From positions 310,001-374,000 of the forward strand of contig NZ_LR732816.1 of assembly GCF_902506205.1 (NCBI RefSeq): 64,000 nt of DNA. Direction: 5' to 3'. Under the pieces are notes generated by a model. That model ran no database searches. It saw nothing but the letters and a program-made list of their open reading frames with translations, and had not been told where the DNA came from. This document shows positions 62,701-64,000 of the stretch, one piece after another (the first letter of the stretch is position 1; every line of letters starts with the position of its first letter). Origin of the DNA: Brevundimonas sp. G8 (GTDB lineage: Bacteria > Pseudomonadota > Alphaproteobacteria > Caulobacterales > Caulobacteraceae). The translations under genes and the position numbers were made by a program.

Positions 62701-64000
62701 GGGATACCAGGCCTGATAGTCCTGGATCGAGGCGGCATAACCGTCGAAGTTCTCGCCGATCCACGGATTGGCCAGGGCTGCGGATCCGGCCAAGGTGGCG
62801 CGCGGCTGGTTATAGACGTTGTAGCCATCCAGCGTCGTGCCGCCGATCTCGGCCGAAGGCATGCCGGCTGTGTAAACGCCGTACAGCGACAACTGCTCGT
62901 AGGAGCCGCCCGCCAGCAGATCCAGTGAACCGATGCCCGTTCGGATGACGCTGAAGTTCTGCATCCGCTTCAGCGCCGCCACCCATGCAGAGGTCAGACT
63001 GGATGTTTCGGCCACCTCGGGATTGGAGAAGTGACGGTCGGACAGTGTCAGATCACCTGTCTGACGAGCGTCTGCCAGTTCGCTGGCGGCGCGCAGCGCG
63101 CGACCGTCGGCCGAACCGAGATCGGCGCCGGCGACAAACCGCATGGACCACGACTGTGACCCTCGCTCAAGCATGGGCGCCACGGCCCATATCCGTCCTT
63201 GAGTTCCATCCGCCTGGATCGGCCGAGTGTTCTCCTTGATGCCGCCCAGCGGCTGCAGATTGACGCCGATGGGAATGAGGGCGCCGGCAGGCGCGACGGC
63301 GTTCTCGTTCAGGAAGACGTTGGCGGTATTGAACAGATTGAAAGGCGTGCCGGCCGGAACGACCGTCGCGCGGATCGACAGGTTCCCAGCCGTACCGGCG
63401 CTTTGCCGCGGCAGGGTTGTGCCCGCGCCGAACCAGACGCCCGAAGCCAGAGAGCTGGTCACTCTCTGACCCGCCTGCCAGGTCGGCGCCGCGCCGGCGA
63501 GGAAGGCCGCTTTCGTGGCCCAGATCGGCGCGGTGGCAACCCAGCCGCCCGTGGGGCTCGACATGCTGGAGTTGGATTCGAACCCGAACGGAATGACGCC
63601 GCTGTCACGACGCAGGGCCGTGCCTTGGCGGACGGTCACGGCGAACGACAGCACAGCGGTCGAGTTGGCCCCGCCGGGAATGGTGCTGGCGGTTGCGAGC
63701 GTGGGATGCCCGACTAGCGTGTATGGCGACGTCAGAACGGTCGGCGCCTGCACCACTCCGAACGGCCCGTCGATCTGGATCGTGCTCTCGCGCGGCAGGA
63801 CATCGCCCGCCTGCAGTTGAACCGAAGTGGACAGGGTCAATGACGACGGCAACGGCTGGCCCTTGGGCCATGTCGTCGGCTTCAGCGCGACCTGCATCGG
63901 GAACACTGCTCCGGCGTCAACCTGGGCGTCTGCCGGCAGAACCGTGCCGGAAAGAATGATCGATCCCTTGGCGATGACGCTGCCGTCCGGCAGGCGGATC
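59776..64000 (-). CDS. Giant filamentous-haemagglutinin-like/DUF3739 surface protein (partial; 5' end outside window)
   Basis: The last about 1,407 residues of a very large secreted protein; the frame runs off the window edge at 64000 without a start. The body is Gly/Asp/Ser-rich beta-helix with many GDINLVAGG, GDITPLTLAGG and VVDGTLVQTGGGDI-type repeats, like two-partner-secretion adhesins. The C-terminal 330 residues match DUF3739: GGSAIRTLFGGNIEV, GSGDIDVYAQGSVLLGQSR, and YGNVTLSPPTQNTGAGIA followed by LAPLGTIDAGEAGIRVSGDVN-type motifs. It probably forms a long surface filament. It heads an operon with SapC, OmpH-like, small membrane and TonB-C-like genes. Confidence 0.88.
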   Translation of the reverse strand, partial: IRLPDGSVIAKGSIILSGTVLPADAQVDAGAVFPMQVALKPTTWPKGQPLPSSLTLSTSVQLQAGDVLPRESTIQIDGPFGVVQAPTVLTSPYTLVGHPTLATASTIPGGANSTAVLSFAVTVRQGTALRRDSGVIPFGFESNSSMSSPTGGWVATAPIWATKAAFLAGAAPTWQAGQRVTSSLASGVWFGAGTTLPRQSAGTAGNLSIRATVVPAGTPFNLFNTANVFLNENAVAPAGALIPIGVNLQPLGGIKENTRPIQADGTQGRIWAVAPMLERGSQSWSMRFVAGADLGSADGRALRAASELADARQTGDLTLSDRHFSNPEVAETSSLTSAWVAALKRMQNFSVIRTGIGSLDLLAGGSYEQLSLYGVYTAGMPSAEIGGTTLDGYNVYNQPRATLAGSAALANPWIGENFDGYAASIQDYQAWYPESGGDVLLSVQDRMIGYATGRNLTSLRVGSGSVGNWLWRQGGYGLSDGRTPEMGEDVPTAWWINFGGYVPNNSSNTSTFGNYNAPMLEGFMGIGALGGGNLTVRAGGDAGIVRDWSRDSSDFVDSNRAAVASTGLNFAVGGTGRVTSVIRTSGVVTDGTLVQTGGGDITILIGGELNGGAGLTGPDLSGSIVNLRGDINLVAGGVGHALYTTTRDITDPRKQDLLNPAFQTSYGGITLVVGDGDARLDARGDLILAGVGDPGSTALSAAGASLGYLDDMGQFLRPDGLMMQSSFSLWRDDTSVSLFSAGGDITPLTLAGGNAAPRDGRYWYPPILKVTAAGGDIFWDGGRCDDYTCSLRPLELAPSPEGQVEFLASGSIRGGGYITSDNAGPYAAGLPIALSGMSDALDLVPNPFRPTWLTTFAMTPDVSVNTPLPYSGNNVSGTIGSMLSFQDDTATGKLLQGAQPPALFYAAGGDINNLSFGFLSYVDQSTRYVNSGSAKIRASRDIVNLGTAPAVGCAIGGPADCRSIISIPGAYGAGGVVVHNDPSDITLVSAGRDIIYGNMTVAGPGNLVVEAGRNIYQSDKGRFTSVGPLFDLSPSTRNGGAGISVMTGVGAGGPNYDAFVDLYLNPANLAEVGRPLADQPGKVVKTYEAELTKWLSDRFGYKAADTKDALTYFGKLDDNQRAVFARLVYFDELKAGGREYNNPDSSRFASYLRGRKAISVLFPEKDEQGRDISYAGDLTMVGGSAIRTLFGGNIEVLVAGGQAIVGVGGLAPPSTAGVLSMGSGDIDVYAQGSVLLGQSRVFTTFGGDLFMWSATGDINAGRGSTSTAVYQPPRRIYDNYGNVTLSPPTQNTGAGIATLAPIPEIPAGDIDLIAPLGTIDAGEAGIRVSGDVNLAALQVLNAANIEVKGSAVGIPVVAAVNTSALTAASSATSSVAAEASRLAERARPIVRDLPAIITSRFLGFGEG

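Overview
The window is high-GC, densely coded alphaproteobacterial DNA. The holdfast-anchor set hfaA-hfaB-hfaD, a TipF-type flagellar c-di-GMP receptor, a COQ9 protein, a DUF2093 protein and E. coli-type SerA fused to a phosphatase all point to Caulobacterales, most likely a Brevundimonas-like chromosome (inferred from gene content, no database search). Most of the window is ordinary core chromosome. The right-hand 13 kb (about 50.6-64 kb) is more accessory: envelope polysaccharide genes, an insertion-sequence scar, and part of a very large surface-protein locus.

Layout. 1-7.7 kb: a TIGR02444-like protein, a YdcH-like protein, an M23 peptidase, a CocE/NonD hydrolase, a NatAB-like ABC exporter, rpsU (apparently starting at CTG), COQ9, and two tandem paralogous small membrane proteins. 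7.7-14.6 kb: purE-purK, a GGDEF protein, a GDSL autotransporter esterase, a phosphoserine phosphatase-SerA fusion and a membrane-anchored coiled-coil protein. 14.7-22.4 kb: hslO, then the phosphate regulon phoR-pstC-pstA-pstB-phoU-phoB on the minus strand, with a clear Pho box before pstC and no pstS. 22.5-28.2 kb: an MHYT hybrid histidine kinase, rplY-pth, a DUF2946 protein, a CBS protein and a rhomboid protease. 28.3-36.4 kb: hfaABD, a two-DTG aspartic protease divergent from a PadR regulator with an operator-like palindrome between them, an M16 peptidase, and a secreted Pro/Asn-rich protein. 36.7-50.5 kb: ileS, a KefB-like antiporter, DUF2093, an M23 peptidase with an altered zinc motif, a CheY-like regulator, a lipid A-type acyltransferase, an SDR, tipF, a HAD phosphatase, a MaoC hydratase, ribF, a gamma-carbonic-anhydrase-like protein and phoH.

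50.6-56.5 kb is an envelope polysaccharide block: UDP-glucose dehydrogenase, a UDP-glucuronate epimerase-type SDR, an outer-membrane barrel and a Wzc-type tyrosine kinase/co-polymerase. It is followed by a truncated S10 carboxypeptidase and a decayed IS6-family transposase beside a CCCTCT microsatellite. From 64 kb back to 57.5 kb a minus-strand operon encodes a giant filamentous-haemagglutinin/DUF3739 protein (5' end outside the window), SapC, a Skp/OmpH-like chaperone, a small single-pass membrane protein and a TonB-C-like periplasmic protein. This is the best candidate here for an undescribed surface export/assembly system.

Three copies of a ~150 bp palindrome-ended intergenic repeat (5.9, 39.7 and 46.4 kb) are dispersed through the core genes. 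No rRNA, CRISPR array or confident tRNA was seen.
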